In this document: positions 9,771-18,316 of the stretch, one piece after another
Position numbering within the stretch: the first letter of the stretch is position 1
Layout of the letters: every line of letters begins with the position of its first letter
Origin: JBPRGH01 sp051418055
Lineage (GTDB): Bacteria > Bacteroidota > Bacteroidia > Cytophagales > Cyclobacteriaceae
Assembly: GCA_051418055.1 (NCBI GenBank)
Contig: JBPRGH010000154.1
Span: 1 to 64,000 of the forward strand
DNA length: 64,000 nt
Direction of reading: 5' to 3'
The notes under the pieces: generated by a model
Seen by the model: only the letters and a program-made list of their open reading frames with translations
Told to the model about the DNA's origin: nothing
Databases searched by the model: none
Translations under genes and position numbers: made by a program

Positions 9771-10673
9771 ATGTGCCCGATATACAAACTTATCCTTCTG
9801 GTTTTTCTTTTACCAATTACATTATCAGCACAAGACAGGCAAATTTATATATCAAAAGCTGATTCACTATATAAAATCAAATCTTATAAGACATCCGGTG
9901 AATTTTATGATAAAGCATTCAATCTTGCTCCTGGTGATGCTACAGAATATTATAATGCAGCCTGCGCCTGGTCTTTATCAGAAAATAAAGAAGCGGCCAT
10001 AAAATACCTGCACCATTCTGCTGATAAGGGCTATAAGAATATAGAATGGATTAAAAAAGATAATGACCTTAAGATATTGAATGACCATACTGAATGGAAT
10101 AATATTCTTGAAAAAATAGCTACCAATAAAGCTGCCTATGAAAAAGACTTTGACAAGCCACTCCAAAAGCAGCTTGAAAAGATCTATATAAGAGATCAGC
10201 TATTACGACAGTTATTTCAGGATGCGGAGGCAAAATTTGGAAAAAATTCCGAAGAGATGGAATACTTCTGGTCACTCATGGCTAAGGAGGACAGCCTTGC
10301 GCTACTGGAGGTAACAGATATCCTTGAAAACAGAGGCTGGCCCGGAAAATCACTTGTAGGTGGAAAAGCGAACCATGCTGTATTTATGGTAATCCAACAT
10401 GCCCCTTTGGAAATACAGGAAAAGTACCTTCCTCTGATGAAAGCCTCAGTGGAAAAAGGGGAATCAAGTGGACGGAATTTGGCAATGCTGATTGACAGAG
10501 TAAGAATGCACAAAGGTGAAAAACAGCTGTATGGATCACAGTTATCAAAGAATAATGAAACAGGTCAGTGGGAGTTATATCCTATCGAATCTCCTGAAAA
10601 AGTAAACGAAAGGCGTGCAGAGGTAGGCTTAGGGCCTATTGAAGACTACCTTAAAAAGATGGGTATAAAATAA
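9771..10673 (+). CDS. DUF6624 protein with N-terminal TPR region
   Basis: Exported protein of unknown function. A signal peptide (ILLVFLLPITLSAQ) is followed by a TPR-like helical block over residues about 25-100 (ADSLYKIKSYKTSGEFYDKA). DUF6624 then fills the rest, recognisable by KFGKNSEEMEYFW, RGWPGKSLVGGKANHAVF and RRAEVGLGPIEDYL. I start at the ATG at 9771; a TTG nine bases upstream would add three residues. DUF6624 is frequent in Bacteroidota and has no assigned activity. The conserved Trp/Gly/His residues suggest a ligand-binding fold. Confidence 0.85.
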   Translation: MCPIYKLILLVFLLPITLSAQDRQIYISKADSLYKIKSYKTSGEFYDKAFNLAPGDATEYYNAACAWSLSENKEAAIKYLHHSADKGYKNIEWIKKDNDLKILNDHTEWNNILEKIATNKAAYEKDFDKPLQKQLEKIYIRDQLLRQLFQDAEAKFGKNSEEMEYFWSLMAKEDSLALLEVTDILENRGWPGKSLVGGKANHAVFMVIQHAPLEIQEKYLPLMKASVEKGESSGRNLAMLIDRVRMHKGEKQLYGSQLSKNNETGQWELYPIESPEKVNERRAEVGLGPIEDYLKKMGIK

Positions 10674-10747
10674 AATCCAAAATTGAGCAGAGGTGATATA
10701 CAGGATTTTGTTGAATTTTATTTTTTCGCCTCCTGTTATATAACCGG

Positions 10748-11308
10748 ATGAAAAAATTAATTTTATTTTTCTTTACTCTAATAATTTCATGTGGAATATA
10801 TGCTCAGGACAAGCTTTATAATCCTGCTGAATATATCCCCTGGGCTTCGAATTTTAAATTGAACTGGGAGCTATATGAAGCTAAACCTGATGCCGGTTAT
10901 TTTGGTGACGCAGGAACGGCTGTAAAAATCCAGGCAAAACCTTCAATAGTTAATGGATCTGTTGATTACCAAGTCCATGCGCTTTTTAATAAGAAAAAAT
11001 CATGGTATAAAGAAAGGTCAGATGAATTGCTAGCCCATGAGCAGCTACATTTTGATATTGCCGAGCTGACCGCAAGAAAGATCAGAAAACGTATTGATCA
11101 GCTAAAAAAGGCTAATGTCAAGGATATTAAGATCTACAATGAAGAGATCGAAAAATTATTAAATGCCAGTAATGCTTTGGATGATGAATATGATAAAAAA
11201 ACGCTTCATGGCATTTTAAAGAAAGAACAATCACATTGGGAAAAACAAATCTATACTGAACTTAAAAAGTTGAGCAAATATGAGCTGGAGACCCATATAT
11301 TTAACTAA
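10748..11308 (+). CDS. DUF922 family putative zinc protease, secreted
   Basis: Small exported protein of the DUF922 family, predicted Zn-dependent peptidases. A signal peptide ends at about GIYAQ (residue 20). The zincin motif H97-E98-Q-L-H101 lies in LLAHEQLHFDIAELTARK, followed by the helix expected to carry further ligands. Length (186) is typical. Its 3' end overlaps the convergent monooxygenase-like gene by eight bases. Proteolytic activity is inferred from the HExxH motif only. Confidence 0.85.
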   Translation: MKKLILFFFTLIISCGIYAQDKLYNPAEYIPWASNFKLNWELYEAKPDAGYFGDAGTAVKIQAKPSIVNGSVDYQVHALFNKKKSWYKERSDELLAHEQLHFDIAELTARKIRKRIDQLKKANVKDIKIYNEEIEKLLNASNALDDEYDKKTLHGILKKEQSHWEKQIYTELKKLSKYELETHIFN

Positions 11309-11618
11309 CTGCTGTTAGCTCAGTAAAAAGATCCGATGCTCCTTTAACATCGCCGATTGGTAAATATTCACATACTTCTTCAAATTCACGCCACATCCTC
11401 TGTACCTCCGGGTGCTCGTGTGCAGCAGCAATTGCTTCTTTTGATTTCCATTCAAAGATTTCCACTAATGATCCATCCGCAGCACGACCGATTACTGGCT
11501 TCCTATTGGTGGCCAGGTCCAGTTTTTTCAATTTATCAACATGTGATTTTACCAGTATTTCAAGCTCTTTCTCTCTACCGGGTTTCGGTTTATAGGCAAC
11601 AATTACTAATATGCTCAT
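11301..11618 (-). CDS. Antibiotic biosynthesis monooxygenase (ABM) domain protein
   Basis: A 105-residue dimeric ferredoxin-like (ABM) domain protein. The fold signature is visible: VIVAYKPKPGREKELEILVK at the start, then LVEIFEWKSKEAIAAAHEHP before a C-terminal helix. Members act as cofactorless monooxygenases or small sensors. Here the context gives no substrate. It is cytoplasmic and sits upstream-to-downstream with the small coiled-coil gene that begins at 11,900. Confidence 0.8.
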   Translation of the reverse strand: MSILVIVAYKPKPGREKELEILVKSHVDKLKKLDLATNRKPVIGRAADGSLVEIFEWKSKEAIAAAHEHPEVQRMWREFEEVCEYLPIGDVKGASDLFTELTAVS

Positions 11619-11657
11619 CCCTTTTTTTACAAAATATTATTTATCTTTTTTTGATTC

Positions 11658-11900
11658 TTATTCTTGTTCGGCAGCAATTCGAGCTTGAATTGCAAGTTGA
11701 TAGTTTATTTTAGTAATTTCAACCTGGCGCATAGCCTGCTCCAAAGCCTTTGAGGCCTCTTCTTTACAGGTTTGTAGCATCAATTCACTTCTACTTGCCT
11801 CCATCTCCATACGAGATTTTTCAGTATACTGATACCAGGGAAAGACAAGCATAGCTATTAAGCTTATGAAAAGTCCGATTATTGTTAAATTCTTTTTCAT
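11658..11900 (-). CDS. Small membrane-anchored coiled-coil protein, unknown
   Basis: An 80-residue protein not assigned to a family. One transmembrane helix (LTIIGLFISLIAMLVFPWY, about residues 5-23) is followed by a charged, Ala/Glu/Gln-rich helix to the end, likely a coiled coil. It lies 39 bases upstream of the ABM gene on the same strand and may be cotranscribed with it. The reading frame looks protein-like, but a short gene like this needs conservation evidence. Confidence 0.55.
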   Translation of the reverse strand: MKKNLTIIGLFISLIAMLVFPWYQYTEKSRMEMEASRSELMLQTCKEEASKALEQAMRQVEITKINYQLAIQARIAAEQE

Positions 11901-11988
11901 CTTTATATTTTTACCCGGATATTTAAAACAAAATGCAAGTTCCTGCTTTAAATATCAAGCACTGAGGGGAATTTGCTTTCCTAAATAT

Positions 11989-13026
11989 ATGAGAATTATC
12001 CACCATCCTGTATTATGCAATTATTATGTTACCTATCGCTGTAATGCCACCTGCGGATTTTGTGATATATGGGAGCGCCCATCACCATATATAACCCTGG
12101 AGAATGCTGCTCATAATTTTAGGGACCTAAAAAAGCTTGGTGTTAAAGTAATTGATTTTACAGGCGGAGAACCTTTACTGCACCGGCAGATTGATGCGTT
12201 ATTAGCAATGGCAAAAGGCTATGGCTTTATCACTACTTTAACAACAAATGGATTGCTGTATCCAAAGTGGTCAAAGAAAATAGCAGGCCTTGTGGATATG
12301 CTTCATTTTTCCCTCGACTATGGAACAGCCGAAAAACATGACAAAGCACGTGGGGTAGCTTGTTTTGATAAAGTTATGGAATCCATAGATATTGCATTAG
12401 CACTTGGCGAACGTCCTGATATCTTATTTACTGCTTTTGAAGAAAATCTGGATGAAATTGATCCTGTCTATACAATTTGTCAGCAACATAATCTTGTGTT
12501 GATCCTCAATCCGGCATTTTCTTATAACGAGGTAGGAAATAATTTAAAAAATGCTGGTTATTTAGAAAAACTGGGAAACTGGAGTAAGAAAAAAGGAGTT
12601 TATTTAAATAAAGCTTTTCTTGAATTGAGAAAAAACGGCGGAAATAAAGTAGATGATCCTGTATGCAAAGCTGCCAGTTCAACTATTGTGATATCCCCTG
12701 AAAATAATCTGGTGCTTCCCTGCTACCATTTAGGAATTAAAGAATATCCTATTGATAATAAGCTCTTTACTCTATTTAAAAGCAAAGAAATAAATGAGCT
12801 TATTAAAATGGAAGGCCGCTATCCCGGGTGTGAAGGATGTACTATAAATTGCTATATGCAGCCCTCCTTTGCAGTAAACCTTAGTAAATATTGGCTAATG
12901 GCCCTTCCCAGCACAATTAAATACAATTCAATGAAGGGTACCTGGAAATACTTGTTCCGACGTAAGAAAAATTTCAGGAATACTTCCAAAACTTCAGAAA
13001 AAATAAACATTTCACTGCCTTATTAA
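11989..13026 (+). CDS. Radical SAM protein with SPASM-like C-terminus
   Basis: Radical SAM enzyme. The [4Fe-4S] motif CNATCGFC (C18, C22, C25, counting from the chosen start) binds the SAM cluster. FTGGEPLL is the SAM-contacting strand, and a C-terminal cysteine set (CKAAS, CYHLG, CEGCTINC) resembles an auxiliary-cluster SPASM/twitch region. The 41-residue extension possible upstream (from 11,866) overlaps the divergent small gene and reads as low-complexity, so I start at the ATG at 11,989 (345 residues). The substrate is not evident. The HHPVLCNYYVTYRC start is typical of a group in Bacteroidota often near lipid or hopanoid genes, but no such genes are here. Confidence 0.85.
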   Translation: MRIIHHPVLCNYYVTYRCNATCGFCDIWERPSPYITLENAAHNFRDLKKLGVKVIDFTGGEPLLHRQIDALLAMAKGYGFITTLTTNGLLYPKWSKKIAGLVDMLHFSLDYGTAEKHDKARGVACFDKVMESIDIALALGERPDILFTAFEENLDEIDPVYTICQQHNLVLILNPAFSYNEVGNNLKNAGYLEKLGNWSKKKGVYLNKAFLELRKNGGNKVDDPVCKAASSTIVISPENNLVLPCYHLGIKEYPIDNKLFTLFKSKEINELIKMEGRYPGCEGCTINCYMQPSFAVNLSKYWLMALPSTIKYNSMKGTWKYLFRRKKNFRNTSKTSEKINISLPY

Positions 13027-13038
13027 TTCCATAGTAGA

Positions 13039-13046
13039 TATATTTG
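13039..13046 (+). promoter_or_regulatory. nqrF: Candidate -7 box upstream of nqrF
   Basis: TATATTTG fits the Bacteroidota -7 consensus TAnnTTTG, 53 bases before the nqrF ATG. No convincing -33 TTG lies at the expected spacing, so the call is tentative. Confidence 0.35.
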
Positions 13047-13098
13047 TAGTCCTTTTTGAAGGGTAATGCTTTTTTAGCTAAAAAACGAGAAATAAATA

Positions 13099-14403
13099 AT
13101 GTCTACCGTTGTTTTAACTTCTATCATAGCGTTTACGCTAGTTATTCTTTTACTGGTTTTTATTCTACTATTTGCCCAGTCTAAGCTGGTGCAGAGTGGT
13201 CCGGTAAATATTGTCATTAATAATGATAAAGACAATCCTATTGTCACTTCGGCAGGGGGGAATTTATTATCCACTTTATCTTCTGAAAAAATCTTTCTAC
13301 CATCTGCATGTGGTGGCGGGGGAACCTGCGCAATGTGTAAATGTGTGATTGAAGAAGGTGGCGGGGAAGTCCTTCCAACTGAAGTTGGCCACCTGAGCCG
13401 TAAAGAACAGCAGGAGAATGTCCGTCTTGCCTGCCAGGTAAAGGTTAAGGAAAACATGAAGATCCGTGTACCGGATGAGATATTTGGTATTAAGAAGTGG
13501 GAGTGTGAAGTTGTTTCAAACTACAATGTTTCTACTTTTATTAAGGAATTCGTGGTAAAGCTTCCTGAGGGTGAAAACCTTGACTTTGAAGCGGGTGGTT
13601 ACATCCAGATCGATGTACCTCCTATCGAAGTTGATTTCAAAGATATGGATATTGCTCCTAAGCCTGAGCTTGGCCATAAAGAAGATGTCTTCCAAAGTGA
13701 TTGGGATAAATTTAAGATGTGGGACCTGAAGATGAAGAACGATGAAGAGATCTTCAGAGCTTACTCTATGGCCAACCACCCTGCTGAAGGTAATATTGTA
13801 ATGCTAAACATCCGTATTGCTACTCCACCATGGGACAGAGGGGCGAATCAGTGGATGGATGTAAATCCGGGTATCTGTTCTTCTTATGTATTTGGCAGAA
13901 AACCGGGTGATAAAGTAACAATTTCAGGACCGTACGGTGAATTCTTTATCAATCCAACTGATCGCGAAATGATCTATATAGGTGGTGGTGCCGGTATGGC
14001 ACCATTAAGAGCACATATATTCCACCTTTTCCATACTGAAAAATCAGACAGGAAAGTTTCCTACTGGTATGGCGGACGTTCTAAAAAAGAATTATTCTAT
14101 ACTAATCATTTCCGTAAGATTGAGGATGAGTTCCCTAATTTCCAGTTTAATATAGCTCTTTCAGAACCACTTCCGGAGGATAACTGGAAAATCAAGAAAA
14201 GTTTAGAAGACAAAGAAGGTGACGGTTATACAGGATTTATTCACCAGGCTCTTTACGACAACTATTTAAAAGATCATCCTGAGCCAGAAGAAATAGAATA
14301 TTACTTATGTGGACCTCCTTTGATGAATGCCGCAGTATTAAAAATGCTTGACGACATGGGGATTCCACCTGAAAATATCCGCTTCGATGATTTCGGAGGA
14401 TAA
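13099..14403 (+). CDS. nqrF: Na+-translocating NADH:quinone reductase subunit F
   Basis: NADH-oxidising subunit of the Na+-NQR respiratory pump. A single N-terminal membrane anchor (about residues 5-26) is followed by a plant-type [2Fe-2S] ferredoxin domain with C71, C77, C80 (CGGGGTCAMC) and C112 (RLACQV). Then come an FAD-binding domain (RAYSMANHP) and an NADH-binding domain (IGGGAGMAPLRAHIF, YLCGPPLMN). The C-terminal FDDFGG is typical of NqrF. Length (434) is about normal. nqrA-E are not adjacent, and a strong terminator follows, so it is transcribed alone here. Family assignment is certain. Confidence 0.95.
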   Translation: MSTVVLTSIIAFTLVILLLVFILLFAQSKLVQSGPVNIVINNDKDNPIVTSAGGNLLSTLSSEKIFLPSACGGGGTCAMCKCVIEEGGGEVLPTEVGHLSRKEQQENVRLACQVKVKENMKIRVPDEIFGIKKWECEVVSNYNVSTFIKEFVVKLPEGENLDFEAGGYIQIDVPPIEVDFKDMDIAPKPELGHKEDVFQSDWDKFKMWDLKMKNDEEIFRAYSMANHPAEGNIVMLNIRIATPPWDRGANQWMDVNPGICSSYVFGRKPGDKVTISGPYGEFFINPTDREMIYIGGGAGMAPLRAHIFHLFHTEKSDRKVSYWYGGRSKKELFYTNHFRKIEDEFPNFQFNIALSEPLPEDNWKIKKSLEDKEGDGYTGFIHQALYDNYLKDHPEPEEIEYYLCGPPLMNAAVLKMLDDMGIPPENIRFDDFGG

Positions 14404-14407
14404 AATA

Positions 14408-14437
14408 AAAAAAGCCATCAGTAATGATGGCTTTTTT
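14408..14437 (+). terminator. Rho-independent terminator of nqrF
   Basis: 13-bp stem AAAAAAGCCATCA/TGATGGCTTTTTT with a GTAA loop and a T-run, four bases after the nqrF stop. Confidence 0.92.
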
Positions 14438-14614
14438 ATTTTTAAAAAGTTTTAAAGTTCTGCTTATTTCATCCTGAACCTTTATGGGACAGAATAAATT
14501 TCAGCACCATATTCAACCAAATATTCAGTTATTTCCCCATTCACAGTATTATAATATAAATTAACTGTTTCAATCTATTCTGTTACAGGTATTTTTTTTA
14601 TGTTCGTTAATTAA

Positions 14615-14944
14615 ATGAAGCAGCTCATAAATTATATAAAGAAAAATCTGGAGCTACTGATCTGGTTTACAGCACTTATTGCTTTATTCTTACTAAACCC
14701 GGAAAATGGATCCTTTACTTTATGTCCCTTTCATAATTTAGGGATTAGCTTTTGCCCCGGATGTGGCATAGGCCACAGCATCCACTATGCTTTAGTTTTT
14801 GACTTTAAAAAATCCCTCAGCTCTCACCCTCTTGGTATTTTAGCTGTAGTAGTAATAATCAAAAGAATTTTCACCCTTATCAAAATAAACATTAAAACTT
14901 ATGAGCAAAAGATTGATACAACTCATTCCCGGAATTCAGGGTGA
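14615..14944 (+). CDS. DUF2752 membrane protein
   Basis: Small integral membrane protein of the DUF2752 family. Two to three hydrophobic segments surround the conserved motif CPFHNLGISFCPGCGIGHS, whose cysteines and histidines are family hallmarks. Function unknown. Its last 44 bases overlap the start of the TM2-domain gene in another frame, so the pair is an operon with coupled translation. The DUF2752/TM2 pairing recurs in Bacteroidota. Confidence 0.85.
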   Translation: MKQLINYIKKNLELLIWFTALIALFLLNPENGSFTLCPFHNLGISFCPGCGIGHSIHYALVFDFKKSLSSHPLGILAVVVIIKRIFTLIKINIKTYEQKIDTTHSRNSG

Positions 14945-15257
14945 GGAGTTAGTTTACATTAAAAACCTGACCCGCGATCTGAATGATGATCAGCTGGAAA
15001 CGTTTGCCGCTATATATAATGGAAAGCGCAAAAAAGAAGAAACTGTATTAATTGCTACTATACTTGGATTTATAGGAGTTGCGGGCGTACAGCGTTTTTT
15101 ACTCGATCAGATCCTGCTGGGCCTGATATATTTCTTCACCGGAGGTTTGTGCCTGATAGGAACAATAATTGACCTTGTAAATTACAAACGCCTGACTTTT
15201 GAATATAACCAACATGCCGCTAATGATTCTGTTGTGTTAGTTAAGGAAATGGATTAA
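14901..15257 (+). CDS. TM2 domain membrane protein
   Basis: A 118-residue protein with an N-terminal helical region (residues 1-50) and a TM2 domain: ILGFIGVAGVQRFLLDQILLG then FFTGGLCLIGTIIDLV. The GVxGxxRF and GGLxxIGxxxDL signatures are the two-helix hairpin motif of TM2. It is an inner-membrane protein of unknown role, translated after the overlapping DUF2752 gene. Confidence 0.88.
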   Translation: MSKRLIQLIPGIQGEELVYIKNLTRDLNDDQLETFAAIYNGKRKKEETVLIATILGFIGVAGVQRFLLDQILLGLIYFFTGGLCLIGTIIDLVNYKRLTFEYNQHAANDSVVLVKEMD

Positions 15258-15261
15258 AAAT

Positions 15262-15298
15262 TGTCATTCTGTAAGATTATAGATTTTACAGAATGACA
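15262..15298. terminator. Bidirectional terminator between convergent genes
   Basis: Perfect 13-bp stem TGTCATTCTGTAA/TTACAGAATGACA with an 11-nt loop, between the convergent TM2 and outer-membrane protein genes. AT-rich flanks on both sides. Confidence 0.85.
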
Positions 15299-15312
15299 TT
15301 TATATAATTCAA

Positions 15313-16041
15313 TTAAAATCCTACTATAGTCAATCCGACACTAAATGTTTGTACATCAGTACCTGCAGGACCATTTCCTTCTTCAAAAAGCTGATTTAAT
15401 GAATAGTATCCGTAAAGGCCAAAGCTTCCGTAACCAATGCGTGCCAATGCACCATAACTCCACCTGCTGAGATTAAAATCTTTTTTCTCCTTAATCTTAT
15501 TCAGGTTATCATCAAATTTATAATTTACTTTGGTGTGAGCTGAGTACATAAAACCAAATTTTCCGCCAATACCAAAATTAAAGCTACTGGTTTTATCCAG
15601 TGGATTTGAATAATAACGTAATTCCAATGGGACCTCTACATAATTAACAGCTAATTTTGTTTTCTCAATTTCTATCCTCTCATCAATATATTCAGAGATC
15701 CCTACCACAAGAACAGTGTCCGGATTATTAAAAGAAGTGGCTAAAGTAACATCATTGTCAAATTTGAATTTATTTAGACTAAGCCCAATCCCAGGCATGA
15801 AATAAATATTTTCAGTTAATTTAATTTCAAAAAGATAGCTTAGGTTTACAACTTTAGAGCCCCAGAACCCTATATCCAGGGTATCCAGGTCATTATCCTG
15901 GAAGAAATTAAATCCCAGATCGATTAAGAACTCGCCCGGGACATCAGGCCTACCAGTCTCTTGATTATCCTGAGCTTTAGCTGTGTTGCCTGCAGCAAAA
16001 AGAAATATTAATAAAGCAACAAACGTAATTTTTTTATACAT
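15313..16041 (-). CDS. Outer-membrane beta-barrel (porin-family) protein
   Basis: A 242-residue protein with a clear signal peptide (MYKKITFVALLIFLFAAG, cleavage near AKAQ). Alternating hydrophobic strands with Tyr/Phe follow, and the protein ends in a strand finishing with Phe (GLTIVGF), as expected for an eight-stranded small barrel. Strand-like stretches such as FNFGIGGKFGFMYSAHTKVNYKF and GALARIGYGSFGLYGYYSL are typical of the porin-family/OmpW-like proteins of Bacteroidota. Ligand or role unknown. Confidence 0.8.
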   Translation of the reverse strand: MYKKITFVALLIFLFAAGNTAKAQDNQETGRPDVPGEFLIDLGFNFFQDNDLDTLDIGFWGSKVVNLSYLFEIKLTENIYFMPGIGLSLNKFKFDNDVTLATSFNNPDTVLVVGISEYIDERIEIEKTKLAVNYVEVPLELRYYSNPLDKTSSFNFGIGGKFGFMYSAHTKVNYKFDDNLNKIKEKKDFNLSRWSYGALARIGYGSFGLYGYYSLNQLFEEGNGPAGTDVQTFSVGLTIVGF

Positions 16042-16117
16042 GTGATTTCTGTTTCAGACCTCAAAAATAACTGATTATCTTTCTTTTAAACCAAAGAAAT
16101 GGCGAGAAGTTGAATAT

Positions 16118-17164
16118 TTATGGTTTATAATAAAATTTCAGGGCCTTTTTACAATCTTCCAATTCAACGTTAACATCGTAAATACCTTGCCCTATTCCTT
16201 CCAATAAGGAGAATTTTAATTGTCCCATAACATTTTTTTTGTCCTGCTGCAGGTAACCCGTTATTTTTTCAATTTCTTCCTCTGTATACGAAATCCTTGG
16301 AAAAAGAGTAGAGATCAATGCAACAATCTCATTAAATTCCTCCTCATTTATATGAGACAGCTGCCAAGACAGCCAACTTTCCATTACCATTCCTGCAGCT
16401 ACTGCCTCACCATGGAGTATTTTTCTTTCACCCTTGCTTAACAGGTAGCTCTCAACGGCATGACCTAAAGTATGACCAAAATTTAAGATTTTACGTCTGC
16501 CACTTTCAAATGGATCTTCCTTTACAACCTGATATTTGATATTAACAGCTACGGGGATCAATTTTTGAAGCTCCTCTACTTGAAGAGAATGCTGTTTTAT
16601 ATCTTGCCATAGCTTGTCATCACTGATCAATGCATGTTTTACTACTTCCGCATAACCACTCATAATCTCGCGATGGTCGAGGGTCTCTAAAAAACCGGGA
16701 TGTATAAAAACAGCATCAGGGTCTTTAAATACTCCAATCTGATTTTTATAGTTTTGAAAGTCAATACCAAGCTTACCACCGATACTGGCATCTACCTGGG
16801 CAAGTAAAGTTGTGGGTACATTTATGAATTTTATTCCTCTCTTATAAGTTGCAGCACAAAATCCACCAAGATCGCCAATGACACCTCCCCCAAGATTAAT
16901 TACCAGTGCTTTCCGATCAATATTTTCCCTGGTCATCTCCTCCCATACCTGACTGCATGTGTCAATATTTTTATACTCTTCACCGGCAGGGATGGTAATA
17001 TGAAGTATATTATTAAAAATGTTTTCTATTTTAGGAAAGCAATGTTTCCTGGTATTTACATCTGTAATTACTACTATTCTTGAGTATTTAATATTAGTTA
17101 TCAGCTCATTTAAACCTGAGACAGGATCATCTGACAAAAATATACCCGGAATAAACTCATTCAT
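16118..17164 (-). CDS. aroB: 3-dehydroquinate synthase
   Basis: Second step of the shikimate pathway: DAHP to 3-dehydroquinate, with NAD+ and a divalent metal. The NAD-binding loop GGGVIGDLGGFCAATYKRG is visible. Metal and catalytic residues lie in YAEVVKHALI, NFGHTLGHAVE and HGEAVAAGM. Length (348) is standard. Its start overlaps the end of the upstream DAHP synthase/chorismate mutase gene by eight bases, so the two pathway steps are co-translated. Cytoplasmic. Confidence 0.95.
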   Translation of the reverse strand: MNEFIPGIFLSDDPVSGLNELITNIKYSRIVVITDVNTRKHCFPKIENIFNNILHITIPAGEEYKNIDTCSQVWEEMTRENIDRKALVINLGGGVIGDLGGFCAATYKRGIKFINVPTTLLAQVDASIGGKLGIDFQNYKNQIGVFKDPDAVFIHPGFLETLDHREIMSGYAEVVKHALISDDKLWQDIKQHSLQVEELQKLIPVAVNIKYQVVKEDPFESGRRKILNFGHTLGHAVESYLLSKGERKILHGEAVAAGMVMESWLSWQLSHINEEEFNEIVALISTLFPRISYTEEEIEKITGYLQQDKKNVMGQLKFSLLEGIGQGIYDVNVELEDCKKALKFYYKP

Positions 17165-18239
17165 CTTCTTCTTTATTAAAACTCTCTGTCTGCCGCTTCA
17201 TAGATTCAGTATGAATAGCTTTATAAATATCCTCAATAAGATTTTCATTTACTCCCATTTTTTTAGCCCAATCAGGCCTGGTGCTAATGATCTCTTTCCA
17301 TCGCTCAAGCTGGAAGACAGAAATATTCTTTTTCTTTTTATATTTAGCTATTTCATCAACTACATTCATGCGGCGAGCTATAATTTCCACAAGCTCGCGA
17401 TCGATCTCATCTATCTGATCCCTTAGGTCATGTAGTTTATTTGAAAACCTGCTGTCATCTGTTGTTGCTGACCTAATTTTAAGATTATTAATAATTTGAG
17501 CAAATACTTCGGGGGTAATCTGTTGATTGGCATCACTGAGTGCATTATCAGGATCATTATGCACCTCAATAATAAGCCCGTCGTAGCTAAAATCCACTGC
17601 CGTCTGGCTCACCTCTGCAATCATCTTACGGTTTCCTGCTATATGGCTGGGGTCACAAAATAATGGTACGTGAGGCAGCTGCCGCTTAAATTCAATGGGT
17701 ATCTGCCATACCGGAGAATTACGAAATTTACCCGGCTGAAAAGAGGAAAACCCCCTGTGGATGGCGCCAACTGATTTAATACCTGCCGCCAACACACGCT
17801 CGATTCCACCAATCCAGAGGGGCAGGTCAGGGTTTATAGGATTCTTTAACAATATAATTTTATTATTGACCCCTTTTAATGCCTGTGCTATTTCCTGTAC
17901 GGCAAAAGGATTTACCGTTGTACGTGCTCCTATCCATAATATATCCATATCATAGCGTAAGGCAGCTTCAACATGCTCCGGGTTTGCTACTTCAACAGCT
18001 GTTTTTACTTTATACTTTTCTTTGCAATCCTTTAGCCATTGCAGTGCATCGACTCCTGCACCTTCAAATGCATTTGGGCGGGACCGGGGTTTCCAGACTC
18101 CTGCCCTTATTACATTAACCCCTGCAGCAACTATTCCGCTGACAGTATTTTCCAGCTGCTCAGGTGATTCTGCACTGCACGGGCCGGCAATGATAAACGG
18201 CTTTTTATTAAATAATCTGATAAAGTCTTCCATACCCAC
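17157..18239 (-). CDS. Bifunctional DAHP synthase / chorismate mutase
   Basis: Fused enzyme that opens the shikimate pathway and also catalyses chorismate to prephenate. Residues 1 to about 265 form the DAHP synthase barrel of the KDO8P-synthase-like type (FIIAGPCSAES, RAGVWKPRSRP, CDPSHIAGNR, GLIIEVHNDP). Residues about 270-345 are an AroQ-type chorismate mutase helix bundle (LRDQIDEIDRELVEIIARRM, QLERWKEI). The mutase domain is C-terminal, and such fusions usually make the synthase allosterically sensitive to prephenate. First gene of a two-gene operon with aroB. Confidence 0.95.
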   Translation of the reverse strand: MGMEDFIRLFNKKPFIIAGPCSAESPEQLENTVSGIVAAGVNVIRAGVWKPRSRPNAFEGAGVDALQWLKDCKEKYKVKTAVEVANPEHVEAALRYDMDILWIGARTTVNPFAVQEIAQALKGVNNKIILLKNPINPDLPLWIGGIERVLAAGIKSVGAIHRGFSSFQPGKFRNSPVWQIPIEFKRQLPHVPLFCDPSHIAGNRKMIAEVSQTAVDFSYDGLIIEVHNDPDNALSDANQQITPEVFAQIINNLKIRSATTDDSRFSNKLHDLRDQIDEIDRELVEIIARRMNVVDEIAKYKKKKNISVFQLERWKEIISTRPDWAKKMGVNENLIEDIYKAIHTESMKRQTESFNKEEDE

Positions 18240-18292
18240 AAACTAGACAGGCAATATTAGCAAAAACACCTTTATAAATGATACATCTGGCT

Positions 18293-18300
18293 TATATTTG
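18293..18300 (+). promoter_or_regulatory. -7 promoter box of the proline dehydrogenase gene
   Basis: TATATTTG matches TAnnTTTG, placing transcription start near 18,307. That decides the gene start: the ATG at 18,317 rather than the in-frame ATG at 18,278, which would lie upstream of the transcript. Confidence 0.6.
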
Positions 18301-18316
18301 CACCATTTATAATTCT

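Noticed and set aside
11866..11988. Upstream extension of the radical SAM gene (41 residues)
   Set aside because: It overlaps the divergent small gene, reads as low-complexity, and the ATG at 11,989 begins directly at the conserved MRIIHHP start.
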